Assembly: GCA_032433595.1 (NCBI GenBank)
Contig: JASWJB010000270.1
Location: 1 to 60,830, forward strand
Source: Conoideocrella luteorostrata
Lineage: Eukaryota > Ascomycota > Sordariomycetes > Hypocreales > Clavicipitaceae
Direction: 5' to 3'
DNA length: 60,830 bases
This document shows, one piece after another, positions 38,999 through 49,223 of this stretch. Numbering within the stretch: the first letter of the stretch is position 1; the number at the start of each line of letters is the position of its first letter. The notes under the pieces are model-generated. The model had not been told where the DNA came from, did not search any database, and saw nothing but the letters and a program-made list of their open reading frames with translations. Made by a program: the position numbers and the translations under genes.

Positions 38999-39200
38999 TG
39001 TTGGAAAAGGTAGAATGAAGGTAGATGGAATGCCGGTACGAGTCGCGAACGAGAACAAAGCCCGCAGCTGAAGACAATCAGAAATGCCTCTCGTACAATA
39101 GCCACAAAGTATGAATGGGAGGAGAAAGGGGAGGAAGAGCGAGTTGAAGAGGACAAGAAATGCTGAGAGGAATTTTAAGATGTGGAATGGTGGGATAAAT
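38999..39200 (-). promoter_or_regulatory. abaA upstream region with three CATTCY sites and one BrlA-like site
   Basis: CATTCT (39012-39017, minus), CATTCC (39027-39032, minus) and CATTCC (39184-39189, minus) match the AbaA/TEA target CATTCY known from Aspergillus. AAAGGGG at 39125-39131 matches the BrlA element MRAGGGR. The first two may lie in the transcribed leader. Confidence 0.4.
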
Positions 39201-40110
39201 GTATTATCTGAGGAGAGTGATGGTTTCGACTGGAACGAAGCTTTATTTCCCGAGCGGATCTAAGACTGTATAAATCCAAGACTTATCGGTGCGAGGAAGG
39301 ACAGCTTCAACGGATGATATTGACAAAGGGCTAGCAGGGCCACCCATCTTATTTTCCTCTTTAATGCCTACCCTCGCCCCTCAACCTAAATATCAAGATC
39401 TATCTGCAAAACATCCAAGCAGGGTGGGGATGGGATGAGGAGCAGGGGTGGTCCTCGACAGGCCCGACAGCGGGGATGGGTCGACGACAGTTCGTCTCGT
39501 CACTAAAGGTTTTCCGTGTAATCTATGTCTACGACCAAAAGAGAACATATGCTCGACCGACGAATGTCTCACCGCAAGCCCAATAGGCACATGGCAGCTA
39601 GAGTGTCTGCAGCGAGGGCGTTGGGGTGCAAGGGAGGGCGGGTCGATATGAAAGCGGGTCTGGTCCTGTACACACCCAGGCAATCCGTCCCGCATCCATC
39701 ACCTTTCGTGGCAGAGACAAGCCTTCAGGATGTTGTTGTCGACAATCGCCGCACAGGTATGCGAAAGAGATTGAGATCAGACAATAATGCGCTTCAGAGC
39801 CCTCCACCCTGTGAGCCGCATTCTTGGTTCCTGGACGGTGTCCGCTCATTCATGCCCACGAGCTGTTTGTTTGTCACCGGAGTCGCGATGTCAATTGTTG
39901 TGCGCGGCATTGAGCTAGCAGTGGAGAGGAAAGATACACTGCCCTTCCTAAGGGATGCGACCACCAAAAAGCGTGGGCCAGGGACGAGGCGAGAGAGAGA
40001 GAGATAGATAGACGAAAGGGCCGGAAAATATTGTAATAATAAGTCGCCTTGTTGCGCTATCCTGCACTCGCGAATGGGTATCAAATAGTCTGCTTTTGCT
40101 CCCTAAGATG
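39201..40110. other. Rest of abaA promoter and mrd1 3' flank
   Basis: About 0.9 kb with no recognised gene. A GAGAGAGAGATAGATAGA tract lies near 39990-40009, and one further CATTCT is at 39819-39824. Confidence 0.5.
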
Positions 40111-42967
40111 CTAAACCTCGAATTCCTCCTCATTGTCGCCAATATTGACCTTTTTTCTCCCTCCACCAGTAAGTTGCTGAAGGGCTACTTTATTGACTTG
40201 ACCTCCTACCTTACGCTGCATCTTTTCAATTTCTTCTTCAGCATCAACTGCCTCGGCTTCAGCAAAGTCCAATACGAGGCGGCGTCCAAGCAAGTGAGTG
40301 TCTTTCAAAGCGTTTAGTGCGTTCTCCGCTTCACGCGGTGTCACAAAATCGGCAAATGCAAAGCCTCTTGCGGTATAGTCAGCCTTCTTTGGAACGCGGA
40401 CCGACCTGAGCTGGCCGTAAGTACCGAACAGCGACCGGACGTCTTTCTTGGTGGCTTGGAAAGGCAAGTTTTTGATGACGATCTTTGTTCTTTGGGCGGA
40501 GGCCTTCTTGGCTCGATCCTCCCTCCGTCTTTCTTCGGCCGCATCATGGCCCTTATGGGACGCCTTCACGCCCAGAGTGTGCCCATCAAGAACGTACCCA
40601 TCCATGACTTTGAGTGCTGCCTGGGCCTGCTCCTTGGATCGAAATTCCGCGAAGCCAAAGCCCATGCTGAGCGTTTGGCCCGGCTTCTTTGGATCCGTTT
40701 TAGTCTTCACCCTAGCCGATACGAATCCGTCGAGAGAGTCGAAAGCTTCGGCCAGCCTGCTGGTGGTTGTAGTAAAGTTTAAATTACGGATAAAGAGAGA
40801 GGTTGTTTCCACATCCTCCGCCTTGTCACCGCCTGACAGGAGGTCACTCACGCTAACCTTTTGCACGCCTGCTGCTTGTTGATCGACCATCCGGCTGGCC
40901 TGCTCCGAGATGCCCTCTCGGAGCAGATCTTTGGGCCCTTTTTCCAGGAAGAGGACGCTATCCTTGATTCGTCTATAGGCAAGCTTACCAAATGCGGCCT
41001 TGGCATGATTTGCCTGCCCAAACTGTACAATAGCAATGGTGCCATTTGGAGGCATCAAAACCTTCAGCACTTGGCCATGCTCCTCAAACATTTTTCTGAG
41101 CTCCTCCATTGTAGTTCCGTAGGGAAAATTCTTCACCAATATAGTAGTATCCCCCCGCTTCTGCGACTTGAATGCATCCAGGTCCACACCATTAGCGGCA
41201 AAGTAAGCCTTGGTTTCCTGGATGACAGAAGTTTCTGCGATAGCTTGCTTGATGGCGGCATCAGCCGACGTAGGATCGAGGAGCTCGGATTTTGAGACAC
41301 CCAACCGGTTAGCAACAGAGGTGTTCACAGCATCCTGGCTCATGTAGAGGGAGTTCCACTTGAAGCTGGTTGAAGCTGCCTCCGCTTTCTTACGCATCAT
41401 GTTTTGTTTCTTGAGAGGTAGGTTGGATATTCCAAATTCATCCAATCCCTGCTCCCGTTTCGCGTTGGCTGGAATGATGTGGATGATGCGCCCTTGAAAC
41501 GTTGCCCCATCCAGAGCCTGGAATGCCTTCACCGCGTCCGATGGGTCTGCAAAAAGTACTAAAGCAAATCCCTTTGTTGACCCAGCAGCAGTTACGGGCA
41601 AATGAACCTGAACACACAAAGTTAATTTTCTTGTTTCCACAATCATAATTCACCATGAAAGGCATTCTTTTGGAGTATTTGGCATAAGCTCAGACAATCG
41701 AAGCATCTACTAAAATTTTCGCCCGGGTTCACATCATATACCGAAGTATAAGCTGTCCCTATCTGGGGTTCATCATAGCGCCATTTTTGTTTTTGGGGGG
41801 CGGGGGTATGGTGATTGTGGTGAATAAAAAAGCGACTGAGAAATACGACTTGATTACGTACCTCCTGTAGTGCTCCGAACTTGTCAAACGTCTCCCGCAG
41901 ATCCTCTTCAGTGGCGCTGTATGGTAGGTTCCGGACGAAGAGCCGAGACGTGCGAGAGATAGCGTCGACAGCATCTTCCTTTGCTGTCTCCTCACTCGTC
42001 GCCACATCGTCAGCCATGTCTGGTGTCACCTCGTCTGAGGAATGTGACGATTGCCTGTCGACTTTTATGTCTTGCTTCGTTGTAGCATTTTTTGGACTGG
42101 GCACATCTTTTGGACTAGGCACCGCCCCAGCGGTCAGGTCATCAGGATCAACTAAATCCAGTAGTCTGTTCGTCCGCGATCGCAGCCAATCGTCATCCGT
42201 TGCACCGGCTGCTGACGGTCCATGATCAGTCATCTCTGAATCAACTTGCTCAGTTTTACTCTGACCACCAGTGCTCACTGGCGTATCATCTTCGTGTGTT
42301 TTCGCCTCCTTCATTGGTGGATGTCGAACTACTCGTTCCGACTTGTCCTCGCGGGCATCTATCTTCATCGTTTTCTCTACTCTTGATGGGATTTGTTCAT
42401 ATTCGTCATCACTTTCTCCCTCGGGAACAGCATTCTGCCCATGTTGAAGCAGATGGTCTGTTCCGACGGTGGGATTTGTTTCATCTGCGATGACACCTTC
42501 CCTTCCCGGTCTCATGACTTGAAGAAACTCTCGGAGCTTCGGGTCTGGTGCATCTTGTTCCTGTCGCTTCCGCTTCTTCGGGTTCGTGTCCTTGTCAGAG
42601 CTCATCTGTGAGGTGCTCTGACCATCCCGTGCACCGATGGATGGGGAGTCATTATGACCTTTGCCCAAGACTGGGTCTGAGATCTAGCATTCCATTAGCA
42701 AGAGCCAGCAGAGACGAGGGTGGGATGATGACCTACAGGTCTTGCAGTCTCGACCGACAACTTCGACATACGAATGTATGACTTGTTGAAGTACTTGACA
42801 GCACTTGTCGCATCATCTTGACTCTTGTAGCCTACGTAGCCGATTCGACGCTGAGGTATCAATTTGACATCGGTGATCTCTCGGTTTCTGGCAGAAAAAT
42901 GTTTGCGGAACTCTGCCTCTGTGATGTTGGGAGGGAGGCCCTTGATGAAAATTCTTGACGTAGCCAT
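40111..42967 (-). CDS. mrd1: Mrd1, five-RRM RNA-binding protein for pre-rRNA processing
   Basis: Three exons, complement of join(40111..41607, 41862..42683, 42737..42967), give 849 residues. RRM1 is at 3-75 (RIFIKGLPPNITEAEF). An acidic and basic linker follows. RRM2 is at about 322-399 (RLFVRNLPYSATEEDL) and is cut by intron 2. RRM3 is at about 504-578 (TILVKNFPYGTTMEEL), RRM4 at about 619-701 (SLFIRNLNF ... GFGFAEF) and RRM5 at about 726-800 (IVIKNLPFQATKKDV ... GFAFADF). RNP1/RNP2 motifs are visible in most. Length and domain order match Mrd1 (human RBM19), a nucleolar protein that contacts U3 snoRNA and pre-18S rRNA and is needed for cleavages at A0-A2. Intron 2 is 254 nt, much longer than the others in the gene and the window, and holds a box C/D snoRNA candidate. 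The terminal acidic motif NIGDNEEEFEV is typical. Confidence 0.92.
41685..41782 (-). ncRNA. Candidate intronic box C/D snoRNA in mrd1 intron 2
   Basis: On the minus strand a perfect C box (ATGATGA) lies at 41770-41776, a C'-like box (ATGATGT) at 41731-41737, and a perfect D box (CTGA) at 41690-41693. Spacings are about 33 nt (C to C') and 37 nt (C' to D). The D box is 82 nt from the 3' splice site, a usual distance for intronic snoRNAs. The presumed guide just before the D box is close to the complement of the conserved 25S rRNA segment AATCGAACCATCTA, but with two mismatches. The terminal stem is weak (TGGC/GCCA, not adjacent to the boxes) and the D' box is degenerate. Ribosome-biogenesis genes are common snoRNA hosts. 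The call is tentative. Confidence 0.4.
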
Positions 42968-43933
42968 AATTGAATAGGAAAGGATAGGAATCCAGAGGGT
43001 AGTGTTTCAGTCCATTTTGCTGAATCTGCCCGCAGACCCAAGAGGATAGTGGCTATGGAGAGAAGATTGTGAAGATTGGAAAAAAAAAGAAGAGAAAAAA
43101 AAATGGTACTGTCGCGATAGCAGGGTGGTCCCCTTGGTCCGTGCACCCCGCAAATTCGTTCGTGTAGGATACCCTACAGATTTTTCCAAACGATCTCCCG
43201 TGCATAGAGTATTGATTTTGAGCAGATGACGATATATAATATTGCTTAATATACAGAGACTTGAGTTAGTATATATCTCTCGTGATACCACTGTATAGAT
43301 ATTGCCACATTGACTACATAGTGCCACTGTGCAATAGTTGTTTAGTTTCTTACCAGTTTTTAGAACAACAAACTATCGATAACCAGGGGAAAAAATAAAA
43401 AAAATTCAATATTGAAGTGGCTAAGCAAGGCATAATATATTCAGAAGCCACATACTAGTTTCCCTCCTCAATTTAGTATCCCAACGGGATATGCGCTCTT
43501 CAATGCACGTCGGAAAATCTGAAGAGGTGTTTAACTCATTAGAACCAGGATATCGCAACATCAAGACCTCAATACAAACTATAGAACACTTTTCCAAAGA
43601 TGGCAATTGTGATTGTCAATTAAGTAGAGATGTCATAGCTATTTTTATTCTTTATTTGTTTTGATGTACATCAAGTAGCGAATAATTGCTGGGACATGAG
43701 ATAGGACAGCTGTCATTGGACGTGAGCTGATGATTCTCTGCCCACACAATATCTGCACCATTTTTTCACACTCACCTTTACCACGACACAAAACAGTCAT
43801 ACACAACAGGGTCAAAACTACGCGGAGACCAACCAAAAAAGCCCTCCCCCCAGGAACTTAAGTTCGAGGCCGCTAATCAAAGCGCCAAAGCACAATGTGA
43901 AGAAGATAGATAAGCATCTTCAAAATAATTGAA
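42968..43933. other. mrd1 promoter and flank
   Basis: About 1 kb, AT-rich, with no recognised protein gene. A purine-rich A/G tract lies at 43079-43102. Confidence 0.5.
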
Positions 43934-44032
43934 TAGTAGAACTGGGATTCGAACCCAGGAGGACTGCTCCACTAGGAGAATCGCATAACCCAAAATGTAG
44001 TCCCATCTGGTGGCCCAACCTGGCGCCATAAC
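43934..44032 (-). pseudogene. 5'-truncated tRNA-Leu-like relic
   Basis: Read on the minus strand, it shares GTTATGGCGCCAGGTT with the intact tRNA-Leu below. It also shares the variable arm and T-arm (GTGGAGCAGTCCTCC, then CTGGGTTCGAATCCCAG) with a perfect box B. The 5' acceptor strand, box A and first D-arm half are absent from at least 300 nt upstream. The anticodon stem has a mismatch and the loop does not offer a Leu anticodon. It lacks a T-rich terminator. It is probably a relic; similarity begins almost exactly where the insert in the intact copy ends. Confidence 0.6.
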
Positions 44033-44364
44033 GGAGAAGATGTACAGGGTTCCGCCGTGCTTAGGAAATTGTCAATATCTCAGCGGCTGCATGACACAGC
44101 CTGAGTTCTTTTATTTTTCTCTTTCAGGCTCTGGAAAGATATATGGCATCAAAGTGTTTGCTCCATTGCCTTTTGCAGCCCTCTTTTTGTGTCGAAAACA
44201 CGGATCGGTTGTCCTTATTGCAATATAGTGTCGGATTGCTGTGTCCCGTAACACCCCACGTGTTCCCACATGCCCCGCACAAGCGCAGAGGTCTTTGGTC
44301 ACAAAATATAAATTGAATATGCAGGTCGAAAATTAACAACCTCAATCGGTGAGATGGCCGAGTT

Positions 44365-44422
44365 GTATGTTCATTCAACCAGGGATCCATTCCGACGACA
44401 GCAATACTAACAATATCATTAG
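44365..44422 (+). other. D-loop insert with a complete spliceosomal-intron signature
   Basis: The 58-nt insert starts GTATGT, has the branch-site consensus TACTAAC at 44405-44411, and ends CATTAG, 11 nt after the branch site. These are the signals and length of the mRNA introns in this window. Removing it joins GCCGAGTT to GGTTATGGC, which gives a standard D-loop with the invariant G18-G19. Confidence 0.75.
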
Positions 44423-44443
44423 GGTTATGGCGCCAGGTTAAGG

Positions 44444-44460
44444 TTATCTTAACATTTATC
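44444..44460 (+). other. Canonical tRNA-Leu anticodon-loop intron
   Basis: A 17-nt intron after position 37 that pairs through CTTAA with the TTAAG of the anticodon loop. This is the known layout for introns cut by the tRNA splicing endonuclease. Confidence 0.75.
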
Positions 44461-44504
44461 TCCTGGTGGAGCAATCCTCCTGGGTTCGAGTCCCAGTCTC
44501 ATCA

Positions 44505-44519
44505 TTTTTTTTTTTTTTT
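44505..44519 (+). terminator. RNA polymerase III T-tract terminator
   Basis: Fifteen T residues directly after the discriminator base, which suggests the tRNA gene is still transcribed. Confidence 0.9.
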
Positions 44520-47500
44520 GGAACGTGAAATCATCTGGCTCAAGCTGTCTTTTTATTCATAGAGTCAGCGTTTTGCCCAGTCTGTCTGTCGTGTGGCAGC
44601 ATTTATAAGACTGGTAGCCAGACCGACACCGCACGGTGGGCTGTATCGCAGCTTCAAAGATCAACAAGTTAAAATTTATGCCGCCGACGTTGAAGCTATA
44701 TAGAGCAATTGGTAATTGGAAGAATAGTGGACTGGGGAGGCAGGGAGAATTACATCTGACATGTCGCTTGGCTAGATTGCAGATTGGGTTTACAGCTTTG
44801 CAGTTTTTTGGCACTCGAGGCAAAGGACTGTGAGGACGAAGGATGGAGGGTCCCGTACGGGCGCTGGATATTAATTACTATGCGCTATATTGATTGTGCG
44901 GAGCCCAGAATTGAAGCTTCCAGCCTTTTCTCTTCAATCCACGGCGATCTGGCAGTCGTCGATGAGAGTGAAGAACTGAAGCCGTGGTTATTGTTGTCCG
45001 TGCGCAACGGAAGCGGGCTCTAGTTAACTAATTGGTCGTTGCTGCGAAACTTAGGAAAGCTTATACGAAACGGAACCTCAAATAGGTAACCAAATTGCCA
45101 TTCGCAGTCCATTAAACTTTTTATCGCCGCCAAGAATGGACGGCAGTGGTTTGAGTTTCTAGTTTAAGTTTAATACAACTCGTGCCGATACTCACGAGGA
45201 TGGCGAAGAAGACTGGCGCATGCACCAAAGTTCAGTGGCGGCCCCGGCACTTTTCTCCTCAACATGCGGAGGAAACGGCACGTCTCTACCATACACCGCA
45301 TTGCAAAGGTGCAGATCCGGCAATCCGCCGATTTCATGACAAATAGCAACCTCCCATGCTCTAGAATAGAGGTGCAACGAGAAAGGATGCTGTGTAGCAC
45401 GGCTGAGAGCTCAGAGAGTGCACCTGCTCTCGTGTTCACATGTTGACAACATACATGCGGCTCACGATCCGTCCAGAATGCACTGCTCCACCTGCGAGAC
45501 ATTGAACGAGTTCGAGGCGTTCAGGTACCATGATTTTGTTTGTAGTTCAACGAGGAGAAGGACAACACCGGATTGGCGGCCGGGGGGAGCCCAAGAATAT
45601 TACCGTGACCCTTTTGCATCCAGTGCATGATTTTACGTTCCGTCTCAGGGTGACCTGCAAGTGTTTCATGCATCGTTTCTGCGGAGGGTGGGAAATGAGG
45701 CCGGCGCTTACTCCAACGTTGAATGTTGAGCCCAGTGAAATTGAACAAAGGGATATCGGGGGGAGTAATACAGAGGACAGAGCATAGCATGTGCAATACG
45801 GAGTGCAGCACAGCAGACTTGCACAAAGAAGATTGCCCCTGTGCACGGTTGCATACGTTCATGTGTTAGGGAAACAAGTCGGGGGCGAACGTGCAGATGC
45901 GACGCGATTGTGTACAATAAATTGGGGCTCGGGTTATCCGTAACAGAAGAGGTTCGGTGTGGACGAGGAACAGCAGCGGGAGATTCATGCACATGATGGT
46001 CTGGCTGCTGAATGGCCGCATCAAGCGCGGCCGTGATTTCGCACATTGGCAAATGCACGAAGGATGGCCAGTCGTGGCTCGGGAATGGCGCAACCTTGCA
46101 ACGTCGAGTGTTGAATGTTGGGTCATTAGGCGCGCTGCTACGGAGTACTATACGTATTTCAGTACCTACGGAGCAGGTATCTTGGCAGTTAAACCAGAGT
46201 TCCCCAGACCAACCATGGAGCGGGTTGACAGGCTAGGCTGACGCTGCTGACTGGGGACCGGCTGGAAGGATTGGATGGCGGGTGTTGAATTACCACCCGG
46301 CCCCAGTTGTAATTAGCGTTGCTGTTGCTGCTGCTGCTGCTTACTAGTATGCTGCTGTTGCTGCCGTTGTGCTAGTGGCGGTGTTTGTGTGGAGGATCCA
46401 CAGTCAGCCACCGCACCGCAAGAACCTTTTCTGAGAGTGACCAACTCCATGAGTAACTACTCCGCATACGAGCAGGGTGTACTCCGTACTTCGCACATCA
46501 GCATCTTGTTTCCATTGTGGTGTTTGTATGGTGCTGTGTGGTTGTGCAGGGATTGCGTTGAAACAGCAGCGTCGGGTGTGTGCGTCTTGACCTCCAACAC
46601 TGGACGACGACGTGCATTTCTTTAACATTGAGGTCGGTAGCGTTTGCATCTGCATTGACGTCTCGTGCATGTTCGTGATGCCTCAAGACTGCTCATCCCC
46701 GCCCCCCCGTGGCCACGACCAGGACCGCCTGCACCACCTTGGCCATGCCACGTCCCATCGATAGGCTGTTGTGTTATTCTTGCTGCAACATTTGTGTAGA
46801 ACTTCTCGGCATGGTCTAGATGCTTCTCTCGAACTCAACGGCCTGACTGGCGGCTATGCTCCTCTCGCTCCGTCGCTTACCTTCTATTTCGTGACCCTTT
46901 CGTCAGACAAAACTTGCTCATTACCTTGGGAGCCATCTGCATGTTTCTTGCATCGTCTCTGCCAAGAGTGTGCCTGACACTGCCGAGAACCCGGGCTGCC
47001 TCATTATCATACCCAATCCCCCGTTCGTGACTCCAGGAGACCAAACATTGTCATGGCCTGATGAAGAGCAAACTAACGTGTGGCTGGTGGCTGTCCCTGG
47101 TCTGATCTTTTTGGAGAACCTCAATTGCGGGACTGTACTGGTTGGTCCTTTGGTGTCGTGTGTGTTGTTCGTCCCAAGATATCCTTCATCCACGGACCGA
47201 GCCATTGTTCTTCTCCAGCTCCTTTCGCAATCATCACATCATCACATCAACACACTCACCATACTCATCACCTGGCGTCTTGACTCACTGTCGACTTACT
47301 TTAAAAGACGAACATCGATCCCCGTGCCCCATTCACCGGAGTCGACTCGCCCATTCACGCTGAGTTTCCCGCAAACAACTGGCACCTCCAGCTGGCTGGT
47401 GGATCTGCCAACTGTTCGGAGCACCACCGCTGTTCATGTTCTCGCCTTCTGCTCACGAAAACTTTCATGTTGTGTTCAGACTTATGTTGATAACGTTACG

Positions 47501-47783
47501 CCTCTTCTCGACCGCGTTGAAACTGAAAACCCACTCTCCTTCATCAACACTGCCATCGTTTTGCCTACAAGCCACTCATTGCGAATTTTGAGACCTTCAC
47601 ATTTTGTCTTCTTTTATTTCATTTTACACTTCTCTTCTTGGTTTCTCCTGGCGAGAACTCCCCCATTTGACAGCATTCCACGGTTCTTAAAAAAGTTAAC
47701 GGATATACTTACTACTTGGAAAAGTTTCCTGGCCCACGCCACATTATAGACTCATTTCAGGATATAACATTATAAAGACAACG
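44520..47783. other. Spacer and leader of the secreted-protein gene
   Basis: About 3.3 kb. It contains two TACTCCGTA-type motifs (46139, 46480) and CTG/TTG repeats at 46318-46373. A pyrimidine-rich stretch at 46970-47749 reads open for 259 codons on the plus strand without any recognisable domain. This last part is most simply the promoter and 5' leader of the gene at 47784. Confidence 0.5.
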
Positions 47784-49223
47784 ATGCGTCGGCACGCTCC
47801 GAAAATCAACCTATATCGAATTGCTACTACACTAGCTCTCACATGCTCTGTGTCTGCCCATTCATGGATAGAGTATGCTATTCGAATCGCACCAAATGGT
47901 GCCATGGTTGGTGAGCTTGGCTACCCTCGCGGATACAAGGACCGCAAAGCGCCTGGTTTCAGCGATAAAGTTCCTCAGATGTTGCTTCCCGTCGTCGGCA
48001 CTGCAGCATACACTGGAAATGAAATCATCAACAAGTTTCCCTTTACGGATAAGCCCGAACATCCCTTTCTACAGGTATCGCCCGGCGATCACATAGCCAT
48101 CACCCACTTTGAAAATGGCCATGTCAGTATCCCCGAAAACCAGCCCTTCAAGCCTCGCAATCGAGGAACCATCTTCATTTATGGCACATCTCAGCCCAAG
48201 GAACAAGAGAAGCTCTTTGATGTGCATTTACGCTGGAATAAGGACGGCACCGGCGGGGATAAGAGAGGTGTCCTTCTTGCGACTAAGAACTACGACGACG
48301 GCCAATGCTTCCAGCCTAACACGGCTGCAATCACCAACGAGAGGATTTCAAAGCTCAGCGGTGACGGGGCTAGGCAATCGGAAGAGCTAGCATGTCAGTC
48401 GGATGTCAAGCTCCCTGACGACTTGAAACCTGGAAGCATCTACACGATCTACTGGTACTGGGACTGGCCGAACTTGAATCCCGCCAAGATTGATTTAGAA
48501 AAGACAAAGGACGGCAGCTTCCCATGGGCCGGGTCCTTTATGCGAGGTGACAAGATTCCCAACGGGTGGACCATGGATGTCATTTCCCTAAATGAGAGCT
48601 ATTCCAGCGTCATTGATATCAAAGTTGGGGAGAAGAAACTTGAAGGGTTTGCAGCCAAGGACGAACCCAAAGACCGGAACATTTACTCCAAGGCTATTCC
48701 GGATCAGATGAAGAGTAACTTCCAGGTTCAGGTGGTTGGTATGGAAGGTGATGCTGCGGCACCTGCTTCTGGAACCGTGGCGCCTACTGCTGGTGCTACT
48801 TCTTCTGGTCAGGCTCCTGCTAGAACTTCACCTCCTACAACATTTGTCACTGGTGGTACTCCTGGAAAAGCTCCGTCAAGTGCTCCTGGACAAGCTCCTT
48901 CAGGTGCACCTTGTGATAGTGCTCCTGCTGGATCTTCCACTGGAGTCTCTTCCTCGATACTAGCCACTGGCGGTGGCAGTATTGTGACCGTCACGCAGAT
49001 GGTCACTGTACCGGCAACGACGCTCCTCACCACCGTGTATCGTACTGTGGCTGCAGGACAAAATGCCTCGACACAACCCATCGATGAAGTCACCGTCACG
49101 ATCACTACGCGTGTCCCTCGGCAGACCCAGCCACTTGGAACAGGTGCCACCGGCCCCAAGATAGGACCCGACCCAACGGTCACGCCGTTCCTTCGCCGAC
49201 GACGCTCGTTCCGCTATCTCTAA
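47784..49223 (+). CDS. Secreted protein with mature N-terminal histidine (DUF7492-like; possible copper-site protein)
   Basis: Single exon, 479 residues. Residues 1-25 form a signal peptide (basic start, TTLALTCSVSA); predicted cleavage leaves His26 as the first mature residue (HSWIEYAIRIAPNG). Three further histidines cluster at 103, 108 and 113 (GDHIAITHFENGHVSIPEN). Cys175 and Cys204 may form a disulfide. An aromatic-rich segment (YTIYWYWDWPN, 220-230) follows. From about 325 the chain is Ala/Pro/Ser/Thr/Gly-rich, like an O-glycosylated linker, and ends in RRRRSFRYL; no GPI signal is visible. I recognise the fold family as a fungal secreted family of unknown function that I recall as DUF7492. 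An N-terminal His with nearby His residues recalls the histidine brace of lytic polysaccharide monooxygenases, but that role is inference only. Confidence 0.8.
   Translation: MRRHAPKINLYRIATTLALTCSVSAHSWIEYAIRIAPNGAMVGELGYPRGYKDRKAPGFSDKVPQMLLPVVGTAAYTGNEIINKFPFTDKPEHPFLQVSPGDHIAITHFENGHVSIPENQPFKPRNRGTIFIYGTSQPKEQEKLFDVHLRWNKDGTGGDKRGVLLATKNYDDGQCFQPNTAAITNERISKLSGDGARQSEELACQSDVKLPDDLKPGSIYTIYWYWDWPNLNPAKIDLEKTKDGSFPWAGSFMRGDKIPNGWTMDVISLNESYSSVIDIKVGEKKLEGFAAKDEPKDRNIYSKAIPDQMKSNFQVQVVGMEGDAAAPASGTVAPTAGATSSGQAPARTSPPTTFVTGGTPGKAPSSAPGQAPSGAPCDSAPAGSSTGVSSSILATGGGSIVTVTQMVTVPATTLLTTVYRTVAAGQNASTQPIDEVTVTITTRVPRQTQPLGTGATGPKIGPDPTVTPFLRRRRSFRYL

Larger units (their letters stand above)
44348..44504 (+). 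tRNA. tRNA-Leu (anticodon AAG) with a normal anticodon intron and a D-loop insert
   Basis: The acceptor strands GGTGAGA (44348-44354) and TCTCATC (44497-44503) pair, and A44504 is the discriminator. D-stem GCC/GGC is 44357-44359 with 44429-44431. The anticodon stem is CCAGG (44433-44437) with CCTGG (44462-44466), with loop TT-AAG-G and a 17-nt intron at 44444-44460. That intron contains CTTAA, complementary to the anticodon loop, as expected for a tRNA-endonuclease substrate. The T-arm CTGGGTTCGAGTCCCAG has a perfect box B, and a class II variable arm supports Leu. A 58-nt insert (44365-44422) interrupts the D-loop after box A. Without both introns the tRNA is 81 nt plus discriminator, a normal Leu size. 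A 15-T terminator follows. It reads Leu CUU/CUC codons (A34 edited to inosine). Confidence 0.85.

Noticed and set aside
40111..43000. Second, shorter Mrd1 protein from reading through intron 2
   Set aside because: Read-through gives a tail without domain structure and breaks RRM2; splicing restores a full five-RRM protein.
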